Below are positions 16,916-24,738 of a stretch of DNA of 48,348 bases, piece after piece. Under the pieces are notes generated by a model. That model did no database searches. It was not told the DNA's origin and saw nothing but the letters and a program-made list of their open reading frames with translations. The translations under genes were made by a program, and so were the position numbers. Source of the stretch: Planctomycetota bacterium (GTDB lineage Bacteria > Planctomycetota > MHYJ01 > WSZJ01 > JACPWG01); contig JACPWG010000152.1 in the NCBI GenBank assembly GCA_016197205.1, positions 1-48,348 on the forward strand, read 5' to 3'. Position 1 is the stretch's first letter, and each line of letters begins with the position of its first letter.

Positions 16916-17293
16916 ATGAAGAAAACCCTCGTCGCCGACCTGATGAGAAAAAATGTCGTCACGGTCGAACGTGACGTCCCCATTCAAACCGTCGTGGACC
17001 GCATGGCCCTGGAGAACATCGGCGCCGTGGTCGTCACCGACAGGAGCTTTCCGGTCGGGATCTTCACGGAACGCGACGCCCTCAAGCGCGTCCTCGCCAA
17101 AGGGGTCAATCCGCACGTGAATCGGATCGACTCCGTCATGACCCCGAAATTCGTTTTCGTCGGGCCGGCGGAGGGTCTGCGAGAGGTCGCCCGCAAGATG
17201 CACCTGGGCAACTTCCGGCACTTGCCGGTGGTCGAGGACGGGAAGCTCCAGGGTATGCTCTCGATCCGCGACCTGCTGGCAACCTTCGAGTAG
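16916..17293 (+). CDS. CBS-domain pair protein
   Basis: This 125-residue protein is two CBS domains and nothing else. The first is VADLMRKNVVTVERDVPIQ with GAVVVTDRSFPVGIFTERD. The second is DSVMTPKFVFVGPAEGL with RHLPVVEDGKLQGMLSIRD. CBS pairs bind adenine nucleotides and act as energy or ligand sensors. The conserved xGIxTxRD endings are both present. It stands alone 121 bp after recA. Its target is unknown. Confidence 0.9.
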   Translation: MKKTLVADLMRKNVVTVERDVPIQTVVDRMALENIGAVVVTDRSFPVGIFTERDALKRVLAKGVNPHVNRIDSVMTPKFVFVGPAEGLREVARKMHLGNFRHLPVVEDGKLQGMLSIRDLLATFE

Positions 17294-17398
17294 CGACGCC
17301 CTCCCGCTCACTTTCGGGTTGCAAATCCGCGGCCGGGCGGTATCATAGTCGCCCTTTCCAGCCCCCCCCTACCGCCCCCGTCCCTGGGAGGTCCCGCG

Positions 17399-18553
17399 GT
17401 GAAGACGCTGCTCCGAAAGGTGAGAAAAGCCCTCACCCACCCCGAGCGTATCCTGCCCGCGCTCCGCCATCGCGCCCAGATGCTCCCCTACTACGTCCGG
17501 CGCGACGGCACCGCGAACCTCCCCCAGGTGATCTACCTCTCCATCAACAGCATCTGCAACCTCAAGTGCAAAATGTGCGACGTCGGCGTGGAAAACGCTG
17601 CGTCCCAGTTCTTCAAGAACCTCTGCATCAGCGAGACCCGACATCCCGAGATCTCGCTCGAGCGGTTCAAGCGCCTGGTCGACGAAGTCAGGTCCTTCAA
17701 GCCGAAGATCGCCATCACCTCGACCGAGCCTCTCCTCTACAAGCCGATCGTCGAGGCCATCCGCTACGCGCGCGAGGCCGGCCTGCACGTCCAGGTGACC
17801 ACGAACGCCTTCCTTCTCGACCGCTACGCCAAGGCGTTCGTCGAGGCGGGCCTGAACGAACTCTGGGTCTCGCTCGACGGGCCGGCGGCCGTACACAACC
17901 AGGTCCGCGGCGTCCCGCGCAGCTTCGAGCGCGCGGTGGACGGCATGCTCGCGGTCATGAAGCATCGGAAGGAGCTGAACCGCCGGCTCCCCGTCCTCGC
18001 CACCAATTTCGCCATCTCCAACCACAACTTCCACAGCCTCACGGCCTACCTCGACTCGGTCCAGGAGCTGGGGCTGGACCTCGAGCAGCTCGTCTTCTCC
18101 CACATGAACTACGTGTTGCCCGAGACGGCCGCGAAACACAACCTCGAGTACGGCCACATCTGCCGCACGACTCCCAGCTCCGTCACGGGTGCGACCCCGC
18201 TCGAGGTGGACACCGACGTGCTGTGGGACCAGCTGCTCAAGATCAAGACCGAGTACGCCCACCTCCCGATCGGGTTCACGCCGGAGATGGATCGAGGCGA
18301 GTTGGAGGACTTCTATCGTCGTCCCGACCGCTTCATCCACCAAGACCGCTGCCAGGTCCCGTGGTTCATGGCGCAGATCCTCGCGACCGGCGACCTGATT
18401 CCGATGACGCGGTGCTTCAACATGCCCCTCGGAAACATCCACGACGGGACCTTCGCGGAGGCGTGGAACGGGGAGAAGATGCGGCAGTTCCGGGTACACC
18501 TGCAGCGCTTCGGCACCTTCCCGGCATGCTCGCGCTGCTGCGGGATCCTCTGA
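17399..18553 (+). CDS. radical SAM protein with C-terminal SPASM-like cysteines
   Basis: This 384-residue enzyme carries CNLKCKMCD (about 55-63), the CxxxCxxC motif for the [4Fe-4S] cluster that cleaves S-adenosylmethionine. ITSTEPLL and WVSLDGP follow in the expected places. C-terminal cysteines (CQVPWF, MTRCFNMPLGNI, and ACSRCCG at the end) resemble a SPASM auxiliary cluster region. The start is GTG at 17399. It is the first gene of the glycan region and reads toward a convergent epimerase. Such proteins often act on sugars or peptides, but the substrate is not shown. Confidence 0.85.
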   Translation: MKTLLRKVRKALTHPERILPALRHRAQMLPYYVRRDGTANLPQVIYLSINSICNLKCKMCDVGVENAASQFFKNLCISETRHPEISLERFKRLVDEVRSFKPKIAITSTEPLLYKPIVEAIRYAREAGLHVQVTTNAFLLDRYAKAFVEAGLNELWVSLDGPAAVHNQVRGVPRSFERAVDGMLAVMKHRKELNRRLPVLATNFAISNHNFHSLTAYLDSVQELGLDLEQLVFSHMNYVLPETAAKHNLEYGHICRTTPSSVTGATPLEVDTDVLWDQLLKIKTEYAHLPIGFTPEMDRGELEDFYRRPDRFIHQDRCQVPWFMAQILATGDLIPMTRCFNMPLGNIHDGTFAEAWNGEKMRQFRVHLQRFGTFPACSRCCGIL

Positions 18554-18670
18554 CCTCGGGCCGGACGCCTACGGCAAGCCGCCTCCCGCCCCTCCCCGCG
18601 CCGGCCCGCTCCCACGAGGCGGGAGAGGGCCCCGGCGAACCGAGGGCGTGAGGCCCCGACGGGAGGGCTC

Positions 18671-19726
18671 CTACTGGGCAGGCCCCAGCCGTACCCATCG
18701 ATTCGCCAGGACGGCCGCTGCCCGGAGCCACGGCGACCTCGCCCCCGCCTCCCACGCCTTGCCGCGAGCCTCAAGCACGCGCTCGCCGGACCTCCGTCCG
18801 ACGACCTGCGCGAGAAGCGCTGCGAGCAAGTGGTAGTCGGCGCCCGCGAGCGTACCGAAGCGGCCGTACCGGGTCCAGCGCCCGGCGAAATCCCACAGGG
18901 GAAGATTGGCGGCCACGCCCGCCGCTCCGCTCCGGAAGAGCTCCTCGATGGACGCGTCGCCCGTCACCTGCGCCAGTTCGCCAAGACCCACGAGAGCGAA
19001 AAGCGACCCGTCGAGCACCAGGGTCTCCGGCCGAATCGGGTACTCTTCGTAGAACACGCTTCCGTTGAGGGTCGTGCGCACGCCGCCCGCGTCGAGGTCG
19101 TGGCGGAAGGGCTCGGCGGCCGCCCGCGCCAACGCTAGGAACGACGGGTCGCCGAAGAGGCGTGCCCCGCGGACGAGCGCGGAAATGGCAAGCCCCTGCG
19201 CCATGGCGGAGATCCATGGAGCGCGGAGCGTCGACGGCCCGTTCGGCCAGTCGAACTCGTAGCTCCAAACGCGGCCGGTGCCGAAGCACTCGCGCGCGTT
19301 CGCACCCAGCCATGCGAGTTGGCGTGCGAAGGCATCCCGGAAGCGCGCTTCGCCCGTCTCGGCCGCGCGGTCGTGGCAGAGAATCCCCCACCACGCGACG
19401 TAGGCTGGGTTCCAGCGGGGACCGATGCCGGGATACAGGACGCGGGGAACGCCTTCCACCAGCTCGATCCGCGCCGCGGGCGAATCCGGGTCGAGCCCCC
19501 AGAGGCCGCGGCTGGAAATGGGGTACCGCGCGTCTTCCGTCGCGTGCGCCCGCAAGCGGAGCTCGGCCGCCGGACAAAACTCCCGGTACTCCCCCACTGC
19601 GAAGGCCGCGCTCGCCAGCCCCGCAGCGGCGAGGCCCGCGGCGGCCGCCCAGGGATCGATCCAGGCCAGCGCCGGAGCGACGACCCATGGGCACAGGACG
19701 AGGAGCAACCGATAGCGGAAGCGCAT
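18671..19726 (-). CDS. D-glucuronyl C5-epimerase-like protein, membrane-anchored
   Basis: This 351-residue protein has N-terminal hydrophobic helices (about 4-45) and a domain resembling the C-terminal catalytic domain of heparosan/alginate-type glucuronyl C5-epimerases. The landmarks are APWISAMAQGLAISALVRGA (about 177-196), then GGVRTTLNGSVFYEEYP and LVLDGSLFALVGLGEL. The enzyme would invert C5 of glucuronic acid within a polymer, giving iduronic acid. ATG 19726 was chosen as the first Met before the hydrophobic start. The gene is convergent with the radical SAM gene. It implies that the local glycan contains hexuronic acid. Confidence 0.78.
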   Translation of the reverse strand: MRFRYRLLLVLCPWVVAPALAWIDPWAAAAGLAAAGLASAAFAVGEYREFCPAAELRLRAHATEDARYPISSRGLWGLDPDSPAARIELVEGVPRVLYPGIGPRWNPAYVAWWGILCHDRAAETGEARFRDAFARQLAWLGANARECFGTGRVWSYEFDWPNGPSTLRAPWISAMAQGLAISALVRGARLFGDPSFLALARAAAEPFRHDLDAGGVRTTLNGSVFYEEYPIRPETLVLDGSLFALVGLGELAQVTGDASIEELFRSGAAGVAANLPLWDFAGRWTRYGRFGTLAGADYHLLAALLAQVVGRRSGERVLEARGKAWEAGARSPWLRAAAVLANRWVRLGPAQ

Positions 19727-19852
19727 GCGACGGCGTTCGGCTCCCCAGAAGACTTGGGATCGGATTCGCGGGAGTCCCCGTCCGGCCACCGTCCCGGCCG
19801 TTCGTAGTTCCGCGAGTGTCGCGTGGACGAGGCACACACGATTCCTGGAGGC

Positions 19853-19976
19853 GCGGGCCTCCCTCCTTGGCTCGCTGCTCGCGAGCTACGGAGCGCAGGC
19901 CGGCCCGCGCGATCTGGCTCGCGGCCTACGCCAGGCCTCACCCTGGGGACGACCGTAAGCGAACTTCGTCAACGCT
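19853..19976 (-). repeat. R2 intergenic repeat, inverted copy
   Basis: Read on the minus strand it gives GTTGACGAAGTTCGCTTACG, then after a variable part GCGGGCCGGCCTGCGCTCCG, CTCGCGAG, and AAGGAGGGAGGCCCGCG. The same order occurs at 21131-21256 on the plus strand, and a shorter version at 44731-44790. The two full copies are inverted around the PIG-L gene. Confidence 0.65.
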
Positions 19977-20148
19977 GAAGCGAGCCTGCGGAAGCGCCAT
20001 TGTACCCCGCTGATCGGCTCGGTCAACAGAACGGAAAGGGCCACCGAGCCGCCAATCCCCCACCTCGGCGTGGCCGCCGTCGGACGACCTGAGTTCGAGT
20101 GTGCGGCCGGCCATCGCGAGACAACCGATTTCGGCGGACCTGCGAACC

Positions 20149-20820
20149 ATGACACGCATCCTGGTCATCACCGCCCACCCGGACGACGAAACGCTGGGCG
20201 CAGGCGGCACGCTGGCGCGGGCCGTCCGCGCCGGCAACGACGTCTTCGTCTGCGTCGCATGCGACGTGACCACGTCACGAGAGCCGCGCCCCGGCCCGGG
20301 CGTGCTCGAGCGCAGGCGTGCCGAGGCCGGGGAGGCCGCGCGGATCTTGGGGCTGGCGGAGGTGATCAACCTGCGCCTCCCGGACCAGACGCTCGATACC
20401 CATCCCCGGCTCTCCCTCGTGAAGCGCATCCGGCAGGTCGCGGCTCGTTGGCGGCCGGACGTCGTGTACACCCACCACCCCGGCGACCCGAATTTCGACC
20501 ACCGCGTGGTCGCCGAGGCCGCGCTCGCCGTGGCACGCCCGCACGCCGGTTCGCGGGTCCGCCGGCTCCTTTCCTTCGAGATCCCCGGGTGGACGGCGCC
20601 CCTGCCCGCGGTCGCTTTCCTGCCGAACGTACATGTGGAGGTCGTCCGCACCCTCGACGTCAAGCTCGCCGCCCTGCGGTCCTACCGCAGCGAGGCCCGC
20701 ACGTACCCGCACCCGCGCTCGCCCCGCGCCGTCCGGGACTGGGCACGGGCACGCGGCGCCGCCGTCGGCCTGCCGGCAGCCGAGGCCTTCGTCCTCCTGC
20801 GGGAACTGGAACGCTCGTAG
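20149..20820 (+). CDS. PIG-L family N-deacetylase
   Basis: This 223-residue Zn-dependent deacetylase starts MTRILVITAHPDDETLGAGG, containing the HPDDE metal and catalytic motif. The third metal ligand motif is HHPGDPNFDHR (about 105-115). PIG-L/LmbE enzymes remove acetyl groups from GlcNAc-containing molecules. ATG 20149 was chosen because the motif must lie close to the N-terminus. It lies between the epimerase and the glycosyltransferase operon, so it probably deacetylates an amino sugar of the local glycan or a precursor. It is bracketed by inverted R2 repeats, and an R1 element follows it. Confidence 0.88.
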   Translation: MTRILVITAHPDDETLGAGGTLARAVRAGNDVFVCVACDVTTSREPRPGPGVLERRRAEAGEAARILGLAEVINLRLPDQTLDTHPRLSLVKRIRQVAARWRPDVVYTHHPGDPNFDHRVVAEAALAVARPHAGSRVRRLLSFEIPGWTAPLPAVAFLPNVHVEVVRTLDVKLAALRSYRSEARTYPHPRSPRAVRDWARARGAAVGLPAAEAFVLLRELERS

Positions 20821-20892
20821 GCCCTCAGGTTCGATCCTGGGGGTGCACGACATGGGGACGATGGAAGCGGAACGGGCCCGCGACGGACACGC

Positions 20893-21055
20893 GGAACCGC
20901 GACCGTGAGGGAGCGGTCTCCGCGCATTCTTCCAGAGCCGCGGATTCGACCTCGCTGCCCGGTGGGTTCGCAAGGCGCTCCCATCCGGGTCGGCGGCCTC
21001 GAACCGGAGGTCATGGCGGAACGCCCCCCAGACCGCTCCCTCACGGTCGCGGTTC
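20893..21055. mobile_element. R1 element with 26-27-bp terminal inverted repeats
   Basis: The left end GGAACCGCGACCGTGAGGGA plus GCGGTCT is repeated in inverted form at 21030-21055. The 163-bp unit has no ORF of its own. Single ends of the same family occur at 12983-13008 and 28416-28442. It looks like a MITE or a mobile palindromic repeat. Confidence 0.6.
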
Positions 21056-21130
21056 GCTTTCCACGCGGGACGCGCCTGCGACGGAAACGAAGGACCTACC
21101 GGAACGACCTTGAAGGCCCACGAGTGGCCC

Positions 21131-21256
21131 GTTGACGAACTTCGGTCACCGTCGTCAACTCTGTCACGGCGGGTGGTAACCCATGCGGCCGTTCGCGCGG
21201 GCCGGCCTGCGCTTCGTACCTCGCGAGGAGCGAGCGAAGGAGGGAGGCCCGCGGTC
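21131..21256 (+). repeat. R2 intergenic repeat, direct copy
   Basis: Starts GTTGACGAACTTCGGTCACC and ends with GCGCGGGCCGGCCTGCGCTT, CTCGCGAGGAGCGAGCGAAG and GAGGGAGGCCCGCG. Matches the inverted copy at 19853-19976 over most of its length. Confidence 0.65.
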
Positions 21257-21345
21257 CCGCCGCCCCACGTCTTTTCGCATTGGAATTGTCCGGCGAATCT
21301 GCTACTCTCCCGGATTCGATGCCCACGAATTTTCGAGAGTCTTCG

Positions 21346-23706
21346 ATGCGCTTCTGCTATCTCTGCAACGGCCGGCTGGACAAGCAGGACGCGATCAAGA
21401 TCCACACCCTCGAGGTCGTGCAAAACCTACGCGCCCTCGGGCACGACGTGACCCTCATCACCCCGCGGGCCCTCGTGCACGACCTGGACGGCATTCCGGT
21501 CATTTTCACGCCCTCCACGCGCAACCGCCTCGCCTCCACGCTCTACAATGCCGCCATGCTCTACTTCCTCCCGCGCTATACCGCGCAGGCACGACCTCAC
21601 TTGTTCTATGTGCGACAGTTCAACAAGTGCGCGACGCCCCTCCTCCTCGCACGCCTCTTCCGCAAGCGGCTCGTGCTCGAGGTGAACGGGCTCATCGAGA
21701 CCGAGACCGAGGTCTGCGGGCGCCGCTTGGGCCGCGTCGACGCGGGCCTCATCGAACTGGCCTATCGGGAAGCCGCGCGGATCATCGCGGTCACGCCGCA
21801 GATCCGCGACCACCTCGTCGCCAGGTACGGCGTCCCCCCCGACCGGGTGCGCGTGGTGCCGAACGGCGTGAACACCGACCAGTTCCGCCCGATCCCCTCC
21901 GCCGAGGCCCGCCGCGGCCTCGGCCTTGACCCGGACGTCCCGACCATCGGCTTCATCGGCAATTTCGCCACCTGGCAAGGCATCGACCTCTTCCTCCGGG
22001 CCGCCCCGATCATCGCGAGGGAGGCCGCGCGACCTCCGCTCTTCCTGGTCGTCGGCTCGGGGGAGCAGGAGGACGAGTATCGCAGGCTCGCCGCCGGCCT
22101 CGGCGTGGCCGACCGCGTCCGCTTCACGGGGCAGGTCCCGGTCCGGGAATCGGTCTCGTGGATCAACGCCTTCGACGTCGCGGTCGCGCTGAAGCGCCCT
22201 CTTCCCTCCGGCTATTCGCCGCTCAAGCTCTACAGCTACCTCGCCTGCGCGCGTCCGGTAGTCGCCACGCGGACCCACGGTTTCGAAACGCTGGAGGAGC
22301 ATGAAGCCGGCCTCCTCGTCGATCCCTTCGACGCCCGCGAAGTGGCCGACGCCTGCCTGCGACTGCTTGCCGACCCCGCCCTCCGCCGACGCATGGGCGA
22401 GAACGGCCGCAGGTATGTCCTCGACACGTGTTCCTGGCGCCACGTCGCGGAGGAGACCGCTCGCATCTGCGCGGAAGCCGCCGCGGGCGATGCGCTCCCG
22501 ACGCGGCGGGTGCTGCCCGACTCGACGACCGCGCGACCCCCGGCGCCACAAGAGGCCGCGCCATGGCCTCCACGCCTTCGCCTCCTCCTGGTGATCGACA
22601 GCCTCGACGTCGGCGGCGCGGAGAAACAGTTCATCGAGTTGGTCCGTCGGCTCGACCGCGGCCGGTACGACGTGCGCGTGTGCCTCACGGTCGCTCGCGG
22701 ACGGCTGTTCCAGCACCTCCACGGCGCGTGCGACGAGATCCACGTCTTCCAAAAGCGCCACCGCCTTGACGCCAGCTCCTTCTTCAGCCTCCTCCGCTTG
22801 CTCCGTTCGCGCCCCGTGGACGTCGTGCACAGCTTTCTTTACTACTCCAACAATCTTTGCAAGCTCGCGGCCGGCGTCGCGGGCGTCCCGGTCACCATCG
22901 TGTCCCAACGAGGTTCCTACGACCGAACGATCAGCCGAGCGAAGCAGTTCTTCGACCGGTGGACCAATCGTCTCGCCGACTTCGTCACGACAAACGCCGA
23001 GTCGATCCGTGCGTACCAGATCCGGACCCAGGGCGTCGACGCCGACCGGATCGAGGCGATCGCAAACGGCCTCGACACGAGCGACTACCCGCTCTCCTCG
23101 ACGGACGGCTACCCGGAGCGGATGGCCACAGAAGGCCGCTTCGTCCTCGCCGCCGTCGGACGCCTCGATCCCTTCAAAGGCTACGACGACCTTTTCGAGG
23201 CGCTCTCCATCGTCCGGCGCCGCTTCCCGGGCGTCAGCCTCGCGATCGCAGGCGAGGGACCGCTCCGGGACGAGTTGGAGGCGGACTGCGTGCGGAGGGG
23301 GCTGAAGGGCGCCGTCACCTTCCTCGGCTACCACCCGGATGTGCCCGCGCTCCTCTCCTCGTGTTACGCGACCGTGCTTCCCTCTCTGGCCGAGGGCATG
23401 CCGAACGTCCTGCTCGAGGCGATGGCCGTGCAACGGCCGGTGGTCGCGACCGCCGTGGACGGCATCACCGAGCTGGTGGTCCCCGGCGAGACGGGCCTTT
23501 TGGTGCCCCCGCGCGATCCCGGCGCCCTCGCGCGCGCGCTGGAGGACCTCGTCGCCTCCCCGGAGCGTGCGCGCGAAATGGGACGCGCCGGACGGCGTCG
23601 GCTCGAGGCGCGCTTCCGGATCGAGGAGACCGTGCGCCGGTTCGACGCGCTGTACCAGCGGCTGCACGCCCGCAACGGGAGGCGTCGATGCGCGTCCTCC
23701 ACGTGA
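21346..23706 (+). CDS. double GT4 glycosyltransferase (two domains fused)
   Basis: This 786-residue protein contains two complete GT-B glycosyltransferases of family 4. The first (about 1-395) has VPNGVNTDQFRP, IGFIGNFATWQGID and SGYSPLKLYSYLACARPVVA. A Pro/Ala-rich linker follows (about 395-420). The second (about 420-780) starts LLLVIDSLDVGGAEKQFIEL and carries AANGLDTSDY-like sequence, VGRLDPFKGYDDLFEAL and PSLAEGMPNVLLEAMA, with the acidic EGMPNVLLE donor motif. One protein would add two sugars in sequence. ATG 21346 has GAGAG upstream; ATG 21319 would add nine residues. It overlaps the next glycosyltransferase by 19 bp. Confidence 0.9.
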   Translation: MRFCYLCNGRLDKQDAIKIHTLEVVQNLRALGHDVTLITPRALVHDLDGIPVIFTPSTRNRLASTLYNAAMLYFLPRYTAQARPHLFYVRQFNKCATPLLLARLFRKRLVLEVNGLIETETEVCGRRLGRVDAGLIELAYREAARIIAVTPQIRDHLVARYGVPPDRVRVVPNGVNTDQFRPIPSAEARRGLGLDPDVPTIGFIGNFATWQGIDLFLRAAPIIAREAARPPLFLVVGSGEQEDEYRRLAAGLGVADRVRFTGQVPVRESVSWINAFDVAVALKRPLPSGYSPLKLYSYLACARPVVATRTHGFETLEEHEAGLLVDPFDAREVADACLRLLADPALRRRMGENGRRYVLDTCSWRHVAEETARICAEAAAGDALPTRRVLPDSTTARPPAPQEAAPWPPRLRLLLVIDSLDVGGAEKQFIELVRRLDRGRYDVRVCLTVARGRLFQHLHGACDEIHVFQKRHRLDASSFFSLLRLLRSRPVDVVHSFLYYSNNLCKLAAGVAGVPVTIVSQRGSYDRTISRAKQFFDRWTNRLADFVTTNAESIRAYQIRTQGVDADRIEAIANGLDTSDYPLSSTDGYPERMATEGRFVLAAVGRLDPFKGYDDLFEALSIVRRRFPGVSLAIAGEGPLRDELEADCVRRGLKGAVTFLGYHPDVPALLSSCYATVLPSLAEGMPNVLLEAMAVQRPVVATAVDGITELVVPGETGLLVPPRDPGALARALEDLVASPERAREMGRAGRRRLEARFRIEETVRRFDALYQRLHARNGRRRCASST

Positions 23707-24665
23707 CGAGCGGTTGGCCCTCGGAGGAAAATCCGGGCCAGGGGGTCTTCATCCAGGAGCAGGTCGCCTCACTCGAAAACGAGGGGGTCGACTGCGAGGT
23801 CCTCCGCGTGAACGCCCGGCGAACGCGCTTCTCGTATTTGGAAGCCGCCCTCCGACTTCCCCGCTTGGTGCGGCGGGGCCGGTTCGACCTGTTGCACGCT
23901 CACTACGGGTTGTGTGGCATCCTCGTGGCCCCGCTGAGGTCGGTGCCGTCGGTCGTCTCCTTTCTCGGCGACGACGTGCTGGGCACGCCCGGTCCGGATG
24001 GCCGACCCACGCGCTGGTCGCGCCTCGTCGCCCATGCCGGCCGCCGCGCCGCCGCGCGTGCTCGCGCCGTGATCGTGAAGTCGCAGCGCATGGCGGTCGC
24101 GCTCGGGTTGCCGGGAGTCCGCGTCGTGCCGAACGGCGTGGACCTCGCACGCTTTCGACCGCTCGACCGCGACGAGTGCCGGCGCGAGCTGGGGCTCCCG
24201 TGCGAACAAACGCTCGTGCTCTTCAGCGGGGACCCGCGCGTGCCTGTGAAACGCTTCGAGCTGGCCGAGGCGGCGGTTGACCGTGCGCGGCGAGCGGGCG
24301 CCAAGCTGGAGCTGCTGCCGATGCTGCGGGTCCCCCGGCCGCGCGTGCCCCTCCTGCTCAACGCCGCGGACTGCCTGCTCCTCACTTCGCATCACGAAGG
24401 CTCGCCGAACACGGTCAAGGAGGCCCTCGCGTGCGGCCTGCCCGTGGTCTCCGTGGACGTCGGGGACGTCGCGGAGCGGCTCCGAGGGGTGTCGCGCTCG
24501 TACGTTACGCCGCCCGACGCCGACGCGCTCGCGACGGCGCTGCTTGCGGTGCTCGGCTCGCCGGGGAGAAGCAACGGGCCCGAGCATGTCCGCGACCTGG
24601 ACCTCGGGTCGATCGCGCGTCGGATCCGGTCCATCTACGAAGACGTGCTGAGGAACGGACGATGA
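23688..24665 (+). CDS. GT4 glycosyltransferase
   Basis: This 325-residue GT-B enzyme starts MRVLHVTSGWPSEENPGQGV, the usual first strand and Gly-rich loop. VVPNGVDLARFRPLDRDEC marks the interdomain hinge. LLLTSHHEGSPNTVKEALAC is the nucleotide-sugar donor site with the catalytic EGSPNTVKE motif. GGGAGG precedes the ATG, which lies inside the end of the double glycosyltransferase gene, so the two are coupled. Donor and acceptor sugars cannot be read from the sequence. The C-terminal domain is somewhat short for the family. Confidence 0.9.
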   Translation: MRVLHVTSGWPSEENPGQGVFIQEQVASLENEGVDCEVLRVNARRTRFSYLEAALRLPRLVRRGRFDLLHAHYGLCGILVAPLRSVPSVVSFLGDDVLGTPGPDGRPTRWSRLVAHAGRRAAARARAVIVKSQRMAVALGLPGVRVVPNGVDLARFRPLDRDECRRELGLPCEQTLVLFSGDPRVPVKRFELAEAAVDRARRAGAKLELLPMLRVPRPRVPLLLNAADCLLLTSHHEGSPNTVKEALACGLPVVSVDVGDVAERLRGVSRSYVTPPDADALATALLAVLGSPGRSNGPEHVRDLDLGSIARRIRSIYEDVLRNGR

Positions 24666-24738
24666 CGCGACGACTGCAAGCACCGGGAGTCCGCGCGTCG
24701 CTGCGAGGCAGGCGCACCGCCGGGCGAGGGAGGTCCGT

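Noticed and set aside
20149..20820. PIG-L protein as a replacement for HpnK in hopanoid synthesis
   Set aside because: Different family and 19 kb away within a glycan cluster. There is no evidence for a link.
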